From: Bacteroidota bacterium
Lineage (GTDB): Bacteria; Bacteroidota; Bacteroidia; UKL13-3
Length of the DNA: 64,000 bases
Assembly: GCA_040388375.1 (NCBI GenBank)
Contig: JAZKBU010000003.1
Coordinates: 372,001 to 436,000, forward strand
Reading direction: 5' to 3'
Shown here: positions 25,566-34,431 of the stretch, piece after piece
Position numbering within the stretch: the stretch's first letter is position 1
How the letters are laid out: the number at the start of each line of letters is the position of its first letter
The notes under the pieces: generated by a model
What the model was told of the DNA's origin: nothing
The model's input: the letters and a program-made list of their open reading frames with translations, nothing else
Databases searched by the model: none
Position numbers and translations under genes: made by a program

Positions 25566-27737
25566 ATGAAAAAAATCCAAACTGCACTTATTTTAATTGG
25601 CTTACTTAGTTTAGCCTCTTGTGCCCGCAAAGTAGAATCTGGTGAACAACAGATCCCTACACCAAACAACAATGTAAGTAACATGAACGATTTAGTTGTT
25701 CCTGCAGGCTTTACATGGGAAAACTCACGCGATGTTAATTTTAACATTGGCATTACAGATACTCGTTTTCAAGAAGCTGTGCATGTAGTTTCAGTTTATG
25801 ATGCTAATCCGTTAGCTGGTGGAAATTTAATAGCTCGCGGTTCAGCTACTTTAAGTACTCCTTTTGCTGCTCAATTAAATTTAGCCAATACTTTAAAATC
25901 AGTTTATATTATCAAAACCTCACCTGATAACTCTGAGTTATCGCAGGAAGTAGCTATTGAAGGAACTACTGTAAATGTACAATTAGGTTTTGTTGTAAAA
26001 ACAGGTAAAGGTGCATTTGGAAAAACAGCAGGTCCTGATTGTAGCACTGGTTGTACTTCAACTATTACTACCAGCAATAGCAATTTAAACTTAAATACAG
26101 GTGATGTAGTTTGTGTAACAGGAAGCAACATTAGTATTAGTTTCAATGCCAATGGTGGAACTTTAAAAATATGTGGTAGCAATGTAACTGTAAACAATGC
26201 CAATCTAAATAATAGCTCTACACTTATTGTTACTAGCACAGCATCGGTGAGTTTTTCCAATTTAAATCAAAACGGTTCATTAACATCATTCCAAAATTGG
26301 GGTACTGTAACAATGGGTAGTTCATACTCACCGGGAGGTTCAGTTTTAAACAATGGAACAATTACTACCAATGGTGATTACAATTTAAATACACAATCAT
26401 CGCAAATTAACAACGGTATTATAAACGTTGGTCAATCAATGCAAGTAAACGGTAATACTACTTTTACCAATAATGGTTCAGTTACAACCACTCAAGATTT
26501 GCAAGTGAACGGTCAAGGTGTATTTATTAATAATTGCAAATTATGGGTAAAAAGAGATTTTAACCATAGTAATACCATGCAAAACTACTCATATATAAGA
26601 GTAGATAGAGAAACCAAGGTAAATGGTGGAGCTGAATTAAGTATGTATAATGGAGCTATGTTTAGAACCTTAGATATCGTTATTAATGGAAGAGTTAAAG
26701 GTTACAGCAATACTTCATTGGTAAAAGTAAATGGCGATACAAGAATAAACGGAGGTGGTGAAGTTATCAATGCTATTCAATATTGCGATGCAAACGGAAT
26801 TGAAACCAATAATGGAACAATAGGTAGCGGTGCTACTCAAGGATGTACATTATATGTACCAATTACCAGTTGTAATACAGAAGGAAATGGATCAGCTCCA
26901 GCTCCAACAGATACTGACGGTGACGGTGTGTCTGATGTAAATGATGCTTACCCTAACGATGCTACAAAAGCTTATAATAATTACTATCCTTCGGCTACTG
27001 GTGTGGCTACCGTTTCATTTGAAGATTTATGGCCAAGTAAAGGTGATTACGATATGAATGATATCGTTATGACATACAGATACAATATTGTAACAAACGC
27101 TGCAAACAATGTAGCACAAGTAATAGGTAACTATACATTACATGCAACAGGTGGTGCTTTACAAAACGGTTTTGGTGTACAATTTCCAATTGATAGAGCA
27201 AAAGCAACAGGTTTAACAGGAGGTACTTTAGAGGCAGGGCAAATCAAAGCCGTAGTTACTTTATTTAATAACTCACGTGCACAAATGGCTACTTTCAATA
27301 CAGTTCCGGGTGCATCTGCATCAGATACAGTTAACTATACAATGAGTTTCAATGTAACAGCAGGTCCTTCATTGGCTACCTTTGGCTTAAACGAATACAA
27401 TCCGTTTATCTGGAACAATACAGCAGGTTTTGGTCGTGGATACGAAATTCACTTACCGGGTAAAGTACCAACCAATTTAGCTAATGCAGCTTTATTTGGT
27501 ACTGCAGAAGATAATTCAAACGTAACAGCTAACCGTTATTATGTAAGTACAGGTAATGGATTACCTTGGGCTATCAGCATACCAGTTAAGTTTGCTTACC
27601 CAATTGAAAGATCAGACATTAACACTGCGTATTTAAAATTTGCTACTTGGGTACAATCAGGTGGAGCACAATACGCTGATTGGTATACCAATAGTACGGG
27701 ATACAGGGATGTATCCAAAGTATATATACGCCCGTAA
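25566..27737 (+). CDS. LruC-domain lipoprotein, paralog 2
   Basis: 723 residues from the ATG at 25566; the frame extends 11 codons upstream, but this start gives the lipoprotein signal MKKIQTALILIGLLSLASC shared by all three paralogs. The architecture is the same as paralog 1: N-domain, Asn-rich beta-repeat region with partly different repeats, DTDGDGVSDVNDAYPND calcium-type motif, and LruC domain. A 356-base stretch of the LruC region (27021-27376) is identical to paralog 3. It has no own promoter and is probably co-transcribed with paralog 1. A strong hairpin terminator follows. Confidence 0.88.
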   Translation: MKKIQTALILIGLLSLASCARKVESGEQQIPTPNNNVSNMNDLVVPAGFTWENSRDVNFNIGITDTRFQEAVHVVSVYDANPLAGGNLIARGSATLSTPFAAQLNLANTLKSVYIIKTSPDNSELSQEVAIEGTTVNVQLGFVVKTGKGAFGKTAGPDCSTGCTSTITTSNSNLNLNTGDVVCVTGSNISISFNANGGTLKICGSNVTVNNANLNNSSTLIVTSTASVSFSNLNQNGSLTSFQNWGTVTMGSSYSPGGSVLNNGTITTNGDYNLNTQSSQINNGIINVGQSMQVNGNTTFTNNGSVTTTQDLQVNGQGVFINNCKLWVKRDFNHSNTMQNYSYIRVDRETKVNGGAELSMYNGAMFRTLDIVINGRVKGYSNTSLVKVNGDTRINGGGEVINAIQYCDANGIETNNGTIGSGATQGCTLYVPITSCNTEGNGSAPAPTDTDGDGVSDVNDAYPNDATKAYNNYYPSATGVATVSFEDLWPSKGDYDMNDIVMTYRYNIVTNAANNVAQVIGNYTLHATGGALQNGFGVQFPIDRAKATGLTGGTLEAGQIKAVVTLFNNSRAQMATFNTVPGASASDTVNYTMSFNVTAGPSLATFGLNEYNPFIWNNTAGFGRGYEIHLPGKVPTNLANAALFGTAEDNSNVTANRYYVSTGNGLPWAISIPVKFAYPIERSDINTAYLKFATWVQSGGAQYADWYTNSTGYRDVSKVYIRP
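27021..27376 (+). repeat. Gene-conversion tract, copy in paralog 2
   Basis: By eye these 356 bases match 29437-29792 without a difference, including all third codon positions, whereas both flanks differ at many synonymous sites (for example CATTTGAAG against CATTCGAAG just before it). This indicates a recent conversion or recombination between the two LruC genes. Confidence 0.75.
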
Positions 27738-27760
27738 AGGATAAACGAAATTTATTAGCT

Positions 27761-27800
27761 AAAAAGGCGATTACAGGAAACGGTAATCGCCTTTTTTATT
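27761..27800 (+). terminator. Terminator after LruC paralog 2
   Basis: AAAAAGGCGATTAC (27761-27774) pairs with GTAATCGCCTTTTT (27783-27796), a 14-bp stem with an 8-base loop and a long T-run. It lies 24 bases after the stop. Confidence 0.88.
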
Positions 27801-27855
27801 TTTTTACTATTTGAGTATAAACGCAAGTGTATAAAGGGTTGACCAATTGGAAGTG

Positions 27856-27965
27856 TCCCAAAATTGGAATAAAAGGTTTCGTTTTGAGGTTTTTTTGAAC
27901 AATGTTTATTTGTTTATATTTGATAATCAGCATGTTGTTTGTTGGTTGAGTTTTTGTTATATTCG
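27856..27965 (+). promoter_or_regulatory. Promoter region of LruC paralog 3 with upstream box copy 2
   Basis: TCCCAAAATTGGAA at 27856-27869 repeats the box at 23201. The -33/-7 elements are TTG (27935-27937), a 20-base spacer and TATATTCG (27958-27965). Alignment with the paralog 1 promoter over TTTGTTGGTT-TTTTTGTTAT is clear, so the two upstream regions are homologous. Confidence 0.5.
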
Positions 27966-27984
27966 TATTGCTAATAAAAAAACA

Positions 27985-30153
27985 ATGAAAAAAATTCAAA
28001 CCGTACTTATTTTAATTGGGTTACTAAGTTTAGCTTCTTGTACCCGCAAAGTAGAATCTGAACAACAGAACACTACGCCAAACAACAATGTCAGTAATAT
28101 GAATGATTTAGTTGTTCCTGCAGGCTTTACATGGGAAAACTCACGCGATGTTAATTTTAACATTGGTATTACAGATACCCGTTTTCAGGAAGCAGTGCAC
28201 GTAGTTTCAGTTTACGATGCTAACCCATTGGCTGGTGGAAATTTAATAGCCCGCGGTTCAGCTACTTTAAGTACTCCTTTTGCTTCTAAATTAAATTTAG
28301 CCAATACTTTAAAATCAGTTTATATTATTAAAACTTCACCTGATAACTCTGAGTTATCGCAAGAAGTTTCAATTGAAGGAACTACTGTAAATGTACAATT
28401 AGGCTTTGTAGTAAAAACCGGTAAAGGTGCATTTGGTAAAACTTCAAGTCCTGATTGCAGTAGCGGTTGTACTTCGACTATTACTACAAGCAATACCAAT
28501 TTGAATTTAAACAATGGTGATGTAGTTTGTGTAACAGGAAGCAATATTACTATTGGTTTCAATGCCAATGGCGGAACTTTAAAAATATGTGGTAGCAACG
28601 TAACAGTAACAAATGCTTCATTAAACAATAGCGCTTCCTTAATTGTTACCAGTACAGGTTCAGTAAACTTTTCAAATTTAAATACAAACAGCTCTTCAAC
28701 TTCAATTCAAAATTGGGGAACCATGAATTTTTCAAGTTCATTCTCTCCTGCAGGATCATGTGTAAATAATGGAACAATTACAACCAGTGGTGATTATAAT
28801 TTAAATACAACATCAACTCAAACCAATAATGGTACACTTAATGTTGGCCAATCAATGCAGGTAAACAGCTCTACTATATTTACTAATAACGGTACTGTTA
28901 TTACTGCTACAGATTTACAGGTAAACAGCCAGGCTACATTTATCAATAATTGCAAATTATGGGTGAAAAGAAACTTTAACCATAGCAAAACAATGCAAAA
29001 TTACAGCTACATCCGTGTAGATGCTGAAACAAAAGTTAACAGCGGTTCGGAGTTAGGTATGTACAATGGTGCCATGTTTAAAACTGCAAGCATTATTGTT
29101 GATGGAATAATAAAAGGTTATAGCAATACATCATTGGTAAAAGTAACCGGTAATACATTAATCAATGGTAGTGGTCAAATAATCAACGCTATTCAATATT
29201 GTGATGCAAACGGAATTGAAACCAATACAGGCACAATAGGTAGCGGTGCTACTTTAGGATGTTCATTATATGTACCAATTACAAGCTGTAATACTGAAGG
29301 AAACGGATCAGCTCCGGCTCCGGTTGATACTGATGGCGATGGCGTAGCAAACACTAACGATGCTTATCCTAACGATGCAACAAAAGCATACAATAATTAT
29401 TACCCGTCATCTACAGGCGTAGCCACCGTTTCATTCGAAGATTTATGGCCAAGTAAAGGTGATTACGATATGAATGATATCGTTATGACATACAGATACA
29501 ATATTGTAACAAACGCTGCAAACAATGTAGCACAAGTAATAGGTAACTATACATTACATGCAACAGGTGGTGCTTTACAAAACGGTTTTGGTGTACAATT
29601 TCCAATTGATAGAGCAAAAGCAACAGGTTTAACAGGAGGTACTTTAGAGGCAGGGCAAATCAAAGCCGTAGTTACTTTATTTAATAACTCACGTGCACAA
29701 ATGGCTACTTTCAATACAGTTCCGGGTGCATCTGCATCAGATACAGTTAACTATACAATGAGTTTCAATGTAACAGCAGGTCCTTCATTGGCAACATTCG
29801 GATTGAACGAATACAATCCATTTATATGGAACAATACAGCAGGTTTTGGCCGTGGCTACGAAATTCATTTACCGGGTAAAGTACCAACCAGTTTAGCTAA
29901 TACAGCTTTATTTGGTACTGCAGAAGATAATTCGAACGTAACGGCTAACCGTTATTATGTTACTACAGGTAATGGATTACCATGGGCTATAAGCATACCG
30001 GTTAAGTTTGCTTACCCAATTGAAAGATCAGACATTAACACTGCTTATTTAAAATTTGCTACTTGGGTACAATCAGGTGGAGCTCAATATGCAGATTGGT
30101 ACACCAATGGTACAGGATACAGAGACGTTTCGAAAATATACGTACGTCCATAA
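27985..30153 (+). CDS. LruC-domain lipoprotein, paralog 3
   Basis: 722 residues from the ATG at 27985; the open frame begins 46 codons earlier but that part is the promoter region. The lipobox is LASC. Domains are the same as in paralogs 1 and 2. The central beta-repeat region is the most diverged part between the three (NSSSTSIQNWGTMNFSSS here). The linker motif DTDGDGVANTNDAYPND and its DNA match paralog 1 almost exactly, while the following LruC region is identical to paralog 2. The gene is therefore a mosaic. It has its own promoter and terminator. Confidence 0.88.
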   Translation: MKKIQTVLILIGLLSLASCTRKVESEQQNTTPNNNVSNMNDLVVPAGFTWENSRDVNFNIGITDTRFQEAVHVVSVYDANPLAGGNLIARGSATLSTPFASKLNLANTLKSVYIIKTSPDNSELSQEVSIEGTTVNVQLGFVVKTGKGAFGKTSSPDCSSGCTSTITTSNTNLNLNNGDVVCVTGSNITIGFNANGGTLKICGSNVTVTNASLNNSASLIVTSTGSVNFSNLNTNSSSTSIQNWGTMNFSSSFSPAGSCVNNGTITTSGDYNLNTTSTQTNNGTLNVGQSMQVNSSTIFTNNGTVITATDLQVNSQATFINNCKLWVKRNFNHSKTMQNYSYIRVDAETKVNSGSELGMYNGAMFKTASIIVDGIIKGYSNTSLVKVTGNTLINGSGQIINAIQYCDANGIETNTGTIGSGATLGCSLYVPITSCNTEGNGSAPAPVDTDGDGVANTNDAYPNDATKAYNNYYPSSTGVATVSFEDLWPSKGDYDMNDIVMTYRYNIVTNAANNVAQVIGNYTLHATGGALQNGFGVQFPIDRAKATGLTGGTLEAGQIKAVVTLFNNSRAQMATFNTVPGASASDTVNYTMSFNVTAGPSLATFGLNEYNPFIWNNTAGFGRGYEIHLPGKVPTSLANTALFGTAEDNSNVTANRYYVTTGNGLPWAISIPVKFAYPIERSDINTAYLKFATWVQSGGAQYADWYTNGTGYRDVSKIYVRP
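29437..29792 (+). repeat. Gene-conversion tract, copy in paralog 3
   Basis: Partner of 27021-27376 at a constant offset of 2416 bases. Identity ends at TTCATTGGC, after which codons differ (GCAACATTCGGA here, GCTACCTTTGGC in paralog 2). Confidence 0.75.
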
Positions 30154-30183
30154 AAGATAATTTCATGTTTTAGGTTTTAGATT

Positions 30184-30219
30184 AAAAGCGGCTACCATAA
30201 AAAGGTAGTCGCTTTTTTT
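30184..30219 (+). terminator. Terminator after LruC paralog 3
   Basis: AAAAGCGGCTACC (30184-30196) pairs with GGTAGTCGCTTTT (30204-30216), with one G-T pair and a 7-base loop, followed by more T residues. Confidence 0.85.
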
Positions 30220-30264
30220 ATGCAATAAATAAGATGTTTATTTGCCAGCGTTATTAAATACATT

Positions 30265-31620
30265 TTGAAAACAGTACTTATTATAGACGATGAAGAGAAG
30301 CTAAGAACACTGCTAACCCGAATAATTAGCTTAGAGGGTTTTGAAGTATTGCAAGCAGAAGATTACAAAACGGCACAAAAAAAATTAGCTCAAACTGCTG
30401 TTGACGTGGTGCTATGCGATGTTAAATTACCCGATGCAAGTGGTATTGATATTGTAAAAAGTATAAAAGAAGTTTACCCTTTTATAGAAGTTATTCTGTT
30501 AACCGCTTACGGCAATATTCCCGATGGTGTGCAAGCTATAAAAAATGGCGCTTTCGATTATATTACCAAAGGCGATGACAATAACAAGATTATACCTTTG
30601 TTATATAAAGCCATGGAAAAAGTAGCCTTGGCCAAAAGGGTTTATCATTTAGAAAAGCAATTAGGTACTAAACAATCATTTGATACTATTATTGGTCAGT
30701 CAAAGCCTATTCAACAAGCCATTTATTTGGCTAAAAAAGTAAGTACAACGGAGGCTACTGTTTTATTAACAGGCGAAACAGGAACGGGTAAAGAAGTATT
30801 TGCACAAGCCATCCACCAAGAAAGCAATAGAAACAATAAAAACTTTGTAGCCATTAATTGTTCAGCCTTTAGCAAAGAACTTTTAGAAAGCGAATTGTTT
30901 GGACATAAAGCAGGAGCTTTTACGGGTGCATTAAAAGACAAGAAAGGTTTGTTTGAAGAAGCACATCAGGGAACTTTGTTTTTAGATGAAGTAGGCGAAA
31001 TGCCATTGGAACTCCAAGCCAAACTGTTGCGCGTATTGGAAAATGGAGAATTTATTAAAGTAGGCGATAGCAAAACAAGCAAAGTAAATGTACGATTAAT
31101 TGCTGCTACCAACCGCGATTTACAACAAGAGATAACGGCCAACCAGTTCAGGCAGGATTTGTTTTACAGGCTTTCTACTTTTACCATTCCGTTGCCTGCA
31201 TTGCGGGAGCGAGCAGCCGATATACAGGCATTGGCATTGCATTTTTGTGAAGTGTTTTCAGCCAAAACCAATCAGGCTGTTAAAGTATTAAACAATGCCT
31301 ATATAGCTGCATTGATTCAACATAATTGGCCTGGTAATATTAGAGAGCTGAAAAATGTAATTGAGCGCAGTGTGATATTAAGCGATAACAATGAATTGAA
31401 ATTAGAAAGTTTGCCTTTTGAAATATTAAATCAATTGGATGTAAATTGTAACGATATAAATGCAAAAGCATTGTCAGCATTTTCATTGGCCTCTGCTGAA
31501 AAAATACATATTCAAAAAATATTGAATTATACTAATAACAATAAAACCAAAACAGCGGAGTTGTTAGGTATAGCTTTAACTACCTTATACCGCAAGTTAG
31601 AGGAGTTTAAAATTGGGTAG
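30265..31620 (+). CDS. Sigma-54-dependent response regulator upstream of kdp
   Basis: 451 residues beginning at a TTG codon (30265-30267); no in-frame ATG lies nearby and the receiver starts at once (TVLIIDDEEKL). Phospho-acceptor D52 (VLCDVKLPDASG), an AAA+ domain with GETGTGKE, a canonical GAFTGA loop and GTLFLDEVGEMP, and a C-terminal Fis helix-turn-helix (NKTKTAELLGIALTTLYRKL). Its position just before the kdp genes, and the absence of a KdpE-type regulator, suggest that it controls potassium uptake together with the kinase at 39850-41586. This pairing is inference. A clear hairpin terminator follows. Confidence 0.92.
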   Translation: MKTVLIIDDEEKLRTLLTRIISLEGFEVLQAEDYKTAQKKLAQTAVDVVLCDVKLPDASGIDIVKSIKEVYPFIEVILLTAYGNIPDGVQAIKNGAFDYITKGDDNNKIIPLLYKAMEKVALAKRVYHLEKQLGTKQSFDTIIGQSKPIQQAIYLAKKVSTTEATVLLTGETGTGKEVFAQAIHQESNRNNKNFVAINCSAFSKELLESELFGHKAGAFTGALKDKKGLFEEAHQGTLFLDEVGEMPLELQAKLLRVLENGEFIKVGDSKTSKVNVRLIAATNRDLQQEITANQFRQDLFYRLSTFTIPLPALRERAADIQALALHFCEVFSAKTNQAVKVLNNAYIAALIQHNWPGNIRELKNVIERSVILSDNNELKLESLPFEILNQLDVNCNDINAKALSAFSLASAEKIHIQKILNYTNNNKTKTAELLGIALTTLYRKLEEFKIG

Positions 31621-31649
31621 ATAATCATTTACTATCAAAACAGTATGCC

Positions 31650-31677
31650 AACCCTATCAAAACGATAGGGTTTTTTT
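31650..31677 (+). terminator. Terminator of the kdp-linked NtrC-type gene
   Basis: AACCCTATC (31650-31658) pairs with GATAGGGTT (31664-31672) around AAAAC and ends in seven T residues. Confidence 0.85.
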
Positions 31678-31786
31678 ATGCCTTTTGGGCTTTCCTTTTT
31701 TATTTGATTGGATTATCAGTTAGTTATAGATTAAAAGGATTGCAGGAATACCATTTGATTATAGCATTAGCAAAATAGTATTTGCT

Positions 31787-32080
31787 ATGAAAACCCAAAA
31801 ATCAAAGAACCTTTATAAAGTAATGCAACGTTTCGCTGATATCACAGTAAACTTCATTTTAAACGGACAGTTAAACAGGGCTGCTAAATGCCTGCAAATT
31901 GCCGATAAGTTATTCCGTTCAGGAAACATCATTATAAAAAATGCCATTGCCAATGTATTTGTGTATTCACTTTCAAGGGTGTTAGATAAGCACGATGAAA
32001 TGAGCAATGAAGTGTTTGCTATTCTACCATTTTCGTTGAAACGCGAATACGATTTGCAAGTGAATAGCTGTGGGGTTTAA
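31787..32080 (+). CDS. Small conserved protein at the head of the kdp cluster (DUF7674-like)
   Basis: 97 residues, predicted all-helical and cytoplasmic, without signal or membrane helix. The sequence (LNRAAKCLQIADKLFRSGN, IKNAIANVFVYSLSRVLD) looks like a TPR-type helical repeat and, from memory, like small proteins encoded near kdp in other Bacteroidota. Its stop codon overlaps the next small ORF (TAATG), which in turn precedes kdpF, so it is very likely part of the kdp transcript. The role is unknown; a regulatory or assembly function is possible. Confidence 0.65.
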   Translation: MKTQKSKNLYKVMQRFADITVNFILNGQLNRAAKCLQIADKLFRSGNIIIKNAIANVFVYSLSRVLDKHDEMSNEVFAILPFSLKREYDLQVNSCGV

Positions 32081-32166
32081 TGATGGAAACAGTTTTTTTA
32101 ATAGGACTTGTACTGTTGTGCTTTGTTCTTTTTTATAAAGCCATTCATTGGTTTGATAACATTTAA
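32080..32166 (+). CDS. 28-residue membrane peptide in the kdp operon
   Basis: ATG at 32080 overlaps the preceding stop (TAATG); a second ATG follows at 32083. The product (MMETVFLIGLVLLCFVLFYK then AIHWFDNI) is one hydrophobic helix with a short polar tail. The coupling to the upstream gene and the position 11 bases before kdpF argue that it is translated. It resembles KdpF in size but lacks its usual ending. It could be a second small subunit or a decayed KdpF copy. Confidence 0.5.
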   Translation: MMETVFLIGLVLLCFVLFYKAIHWFDNI

Positions 32167-32177
32167 ATAATTAAAAA

Positions 32178-32255
32178 ATGATAGCATTATTCATCATATC
32201 GGTTGCCGTGTTTGGTTACATGTGTTACGTATTAATTAAAGCAGAAAAATTTTAA
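32178..32255 (+). CDS. kdpF: KdpF, small subunit of the potassium ATPase
   Basis: 25 residues: one membrane helix (IALFIISVAVFGYMCYVLIK) ending AEKF, matching the KdpF pattern of a hydrophobic helix, a central Tyr and a final (P/A)E(R/K)F. KdpF stabilises the KdpFABC complex in the inner membrane. It lies 3 bases before kdpA, the standard gene order. Recognised from length, motif and context. Confidence 0.85.
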   Translation: MIALFIISVAVFGYMCYVLIKAEKF

Positions 32256-32258
32256 CGT

Positions 32259-33947
32259 ATGAATACAGAAATAGTAGGTATAGTGGCCATGTTTTTTGTT
32301 ACCTTAATTTTAGCCATTCCATTAGGTAAATATATGGCTAAAGTATATCGAAATGAAGCCACTTTTTTAGATAAAATATTTGCTCCCATAGAAAAAGGCA
32401 TTTTTAAACTAAGTGGTATTGATGCGGCAAAAGAACAAACGTGGAAAGAGCAGTTAAAAGCATTGTTAGGTATTCATTTTCTTTGGTTTTTGTTAGGAAT
32501 GTTTATTTTTATGAATCAGGGATGGTTGCCACTAAATCCCGATCACAACCCTAACCAATCAGCTCACTTAGCTTTTAATACCACTATTTCATTTTTGGTC
32601 AATTGTAATTTGCAACATTATTCGGGAGAAACGGGAGTAAGTTATTTAGGGCAACTATATTTAATGTTTTTACAGTTTGTTACTGCTGCTATAGGTATGG
32701 CTGCTGCAATTACTGTTTTTTATGCATTGCGTAAAGGAACTTATAAAACCCTGGGTAATTTCTATAGTTTTTTTGTTAAGTCGTGCACCCGTATTTTATT
32801 ACCATTATCAACGGTATTGGCATTGTTGTTTTTATTAAATGGTATGCCAATGACTTTTGAAGGCAAACAAGTAATGACAACTTTGCAAGGTGACACCATT
32901 CAAGTAAGTACGGGACCTGTTGCCGCTTTTGTTCCAATTAAACATTTAGGCACCAATGGTGGCGGATTTTTTGGCGCCAATTCTGCGCATCCATTGGAAA
33001 ACACAAACTACTTTACCAATATGCTTGAAATGATAAGTCAAATGCTTATTCCATTTGCCATGGTATTTGCTTTAGGTTATTTCCTGCAGCGCAAAAAATT
33101 AGCATGGACCATTTTTGGTGTAATGACGATAGGTTTTTTAGCATTGGTAGTACCCACTGTTATTACCGAAAGTCAGGGAAATAATGTTATTACTAATATG
33201 GGTATTAGCAATAATGGAGGGGCAATGGAAGGTAAAGAAGTTCGTTTTGGGGCAGCTGCTTCTGCTTATTGGAGTATTGCTACTACTGTTATTTCTACAG
33301 GTTCAGTAAATGCTATGCATGATAGTTTTATGCCTATTTCAAGTATGAATCAATTATTGGCAATGATGACCAATTGTTTTTATGGAGGCTGCGGTGTAGG
33401 TATTTTAAATTATTTCATCTTTATCATTTTGGCCGTATTTATAAGTGGTTTAATGGTTGGCCGTACTCCTGAATTAATGGGTAAAAAAATTGAAGTCAGA
33501 GAAATGAAAATAGCCATGATTATAGCATTGTTACATCCGTTTTTAATATTGACAGGAACAGCTTTGGCAATAATTTTTCCTGAGTTTACAACCAGTACAC
33601 TCAATAATCCTGAGGCACATGGTTTTACAGAAATGCTTTATGAGTACACTTCATCGGCAGCTAATAATGGCAGCGGATTTGAAGGATTAGGAGACAATAC
33701 ACCTTGGTGGAATATAAGTACAGGTATTGTATTAATACTTGCTCGTTTTTTACCCATTATTGGTCCTGTAGCTATTGCCGGAATATTAGCTAACAAAAAA
33801 TATATACCGGAAAATGCAGGCACTTTAAAAACGGATACTGCTACATTCGGTATGATGGTATTAGCCATTATTGTTTTAGTGGCAGCATTATCGTTTTTCC
33901 CCGCATTAACATTGGGTCCAATAACTGAATATTTTTCAATTAAATAA
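32259..33947 (+). CDS. kdpA: KdpA, potassium-channel-like subunit of the K+ ATPase
   Basis: 562 residues, normal for KdpA. It carries the K+ selectivity filter in four pore loops: NTTISFLVNCNLQHYSG, GTNGGGFFGANSAHPLEN, NQLLAMMTNCFYGGCGVG and SSAANNGSGFEGL. Ten membrane helices are evident. It binds K+ and passes it to KdpB for ATP-driven import. Gene order is kdpF-kdpA, but kdpB is 516 bases away because an antisense gene with inverted repeats lies between. Confidence 0.97.
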   Translation: MNTEIVGIVAMFFVTLILAIPLGKYMAKVYRNEATFLDKIFAPIEKGIFKLSGIDAAKEQTWKEQLKALLGIHFLWFLLGMFIFMNQGWLPLNPDHNPNQSAHLAFNTTISFLVNCNLQHYSGETGVSYLGQLYLMFLQFVTAAIGMAAAITVFYALRKGTYKTLGNFYSFFVKSCTRILLPLSTVLALLFLLNGMPMTFEGKQVMTTLQGDTIQVSTGPVAAFVPIKHLGTNGGGFFGANSAHPLENTNYFTNMLEMISQMLIPFAMVFALGYFLQRKKLAWTIFGVMTIGFLALVVPTVITESQGNNVITNMGISNNGGAMEGKEVRFGAAASAYWSIATTVISTGSVNAMHDSFMPISSMNQLLAMMTNCFYGGCGVGILNYFIFIILAVFISGLMVGRTPELMGKKIEVREMKIAMIIALLHPFLILTGTALAIIFPEFTTSTLNNPEAHGFTEMLYEYTSSAANNGSGFEGLGDNTPWWNISTGIVLILARFLPIIGPVAIAGILANKKYIPENAGTLKTDTATFGMMVLAIIVLVAALSFFPALTLGPITEYFSIK

Positions 33948-33981
33948 AATGCTAATCGTGATAAGGGAGATGTTTTTCTTC

Positions 33982-34010
33982 GTGAAATGTGACTTGTAAG
34001 ATGTAAAACG
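33982..34010 (+). repeat. Left inverted repeat of the kdp insertion
   Basis: 29 bases starting GTGAAATGTGACTTG, matching the right arm at 24 of 29 positions. Confidence 0.65.
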
Positions 34011-34044
34011 CTCCTTATTTATATCCAACTTTTATAAAGGAAAC

Positions 34045-34404
34045 TCATGCTTCTTTTTCAAGACTTTTAATTAAACCATAAACTAGTTTACCAATCGTGT
34101 CAAATTTTAAAATAATTAATTCGGACTCATCTTTTTTGATAAATCCCAAATCTGTAGAAAGGAGAATTAGTGTATCTAATTCGGTTAAAGACCCTAGAGA
34201 AATATGTAAAAAGTGTATAAATTCCTTTTTACTTTTTCTAGCAGCTCCTTCAGCAATATTAACGGGGACAGAAACAGCAGCACGTCTGATTTGGGAAACT
34301 AATCCAAATTTTTCTTCAATAGGAAAGTTACTTGTTACCTCATATAATTCTTTAACAATTTCAAAGCTTTTTAGCCAAGCATTTAAATTCTTATGTGGTT
34401 TCAT
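34045..34404 (-). CDS. Four-helix-bundle protein (23S rRNA intervening-sequence/S23 family)
   Basis: 119 residues from the ATG at 34404; the frame extends upstream through the right inverted repeat, but the family starts at MKPHKNLNAW. Family marks are LNAWLKSFEIVKELYEVT, FPIEEKFGLVSQIRRAAVSV, PVNIAEGAARKSKKEFIHFL and a final long helix. These proteins form pentamers and are encoded in 23S rRNA intervening sequences and as isolated genes; a relative (Avd) serves diversity-generating retroelements, but no reverse transcriptase is seen here. It is antisense to the kdp genes, which is unusual. Confidence 0.9.
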   Translation of the reverse strand: MKPHKNLNAWLKSFEIVKELYEVTSNFPIEEKFGLVSQIRRAAVSVPVNIAEGAARKSKKEFIHFLHISLGSLTELDTLILLSTDLGFIKKDESELIILKFDTIGKLVYGLIKSLEKEA

Positions 34405-34431
34405 AATTGATAATTTCTTCAAATCTAAAAC

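Noticed and set aside
25904-26260. Antisense frames in the LruC genes, repeated in all three paralogs
   Set aside because: The repetition follows from paralogy of the sense genes; the products are low-complexity hydrophobic strings.
31678-31786. Sigma-54 promoter before the kdp cluster
   Set aside because: No GG-N10-GC arrangement with a reasonable TGGC/TTGC context was found on reading the interval.
34045-34404. S23 gene as part of a diversity-generating retroelement (Avd)
   Set aside because: No reverse transcriptase or variable/template repeat is present nearby.
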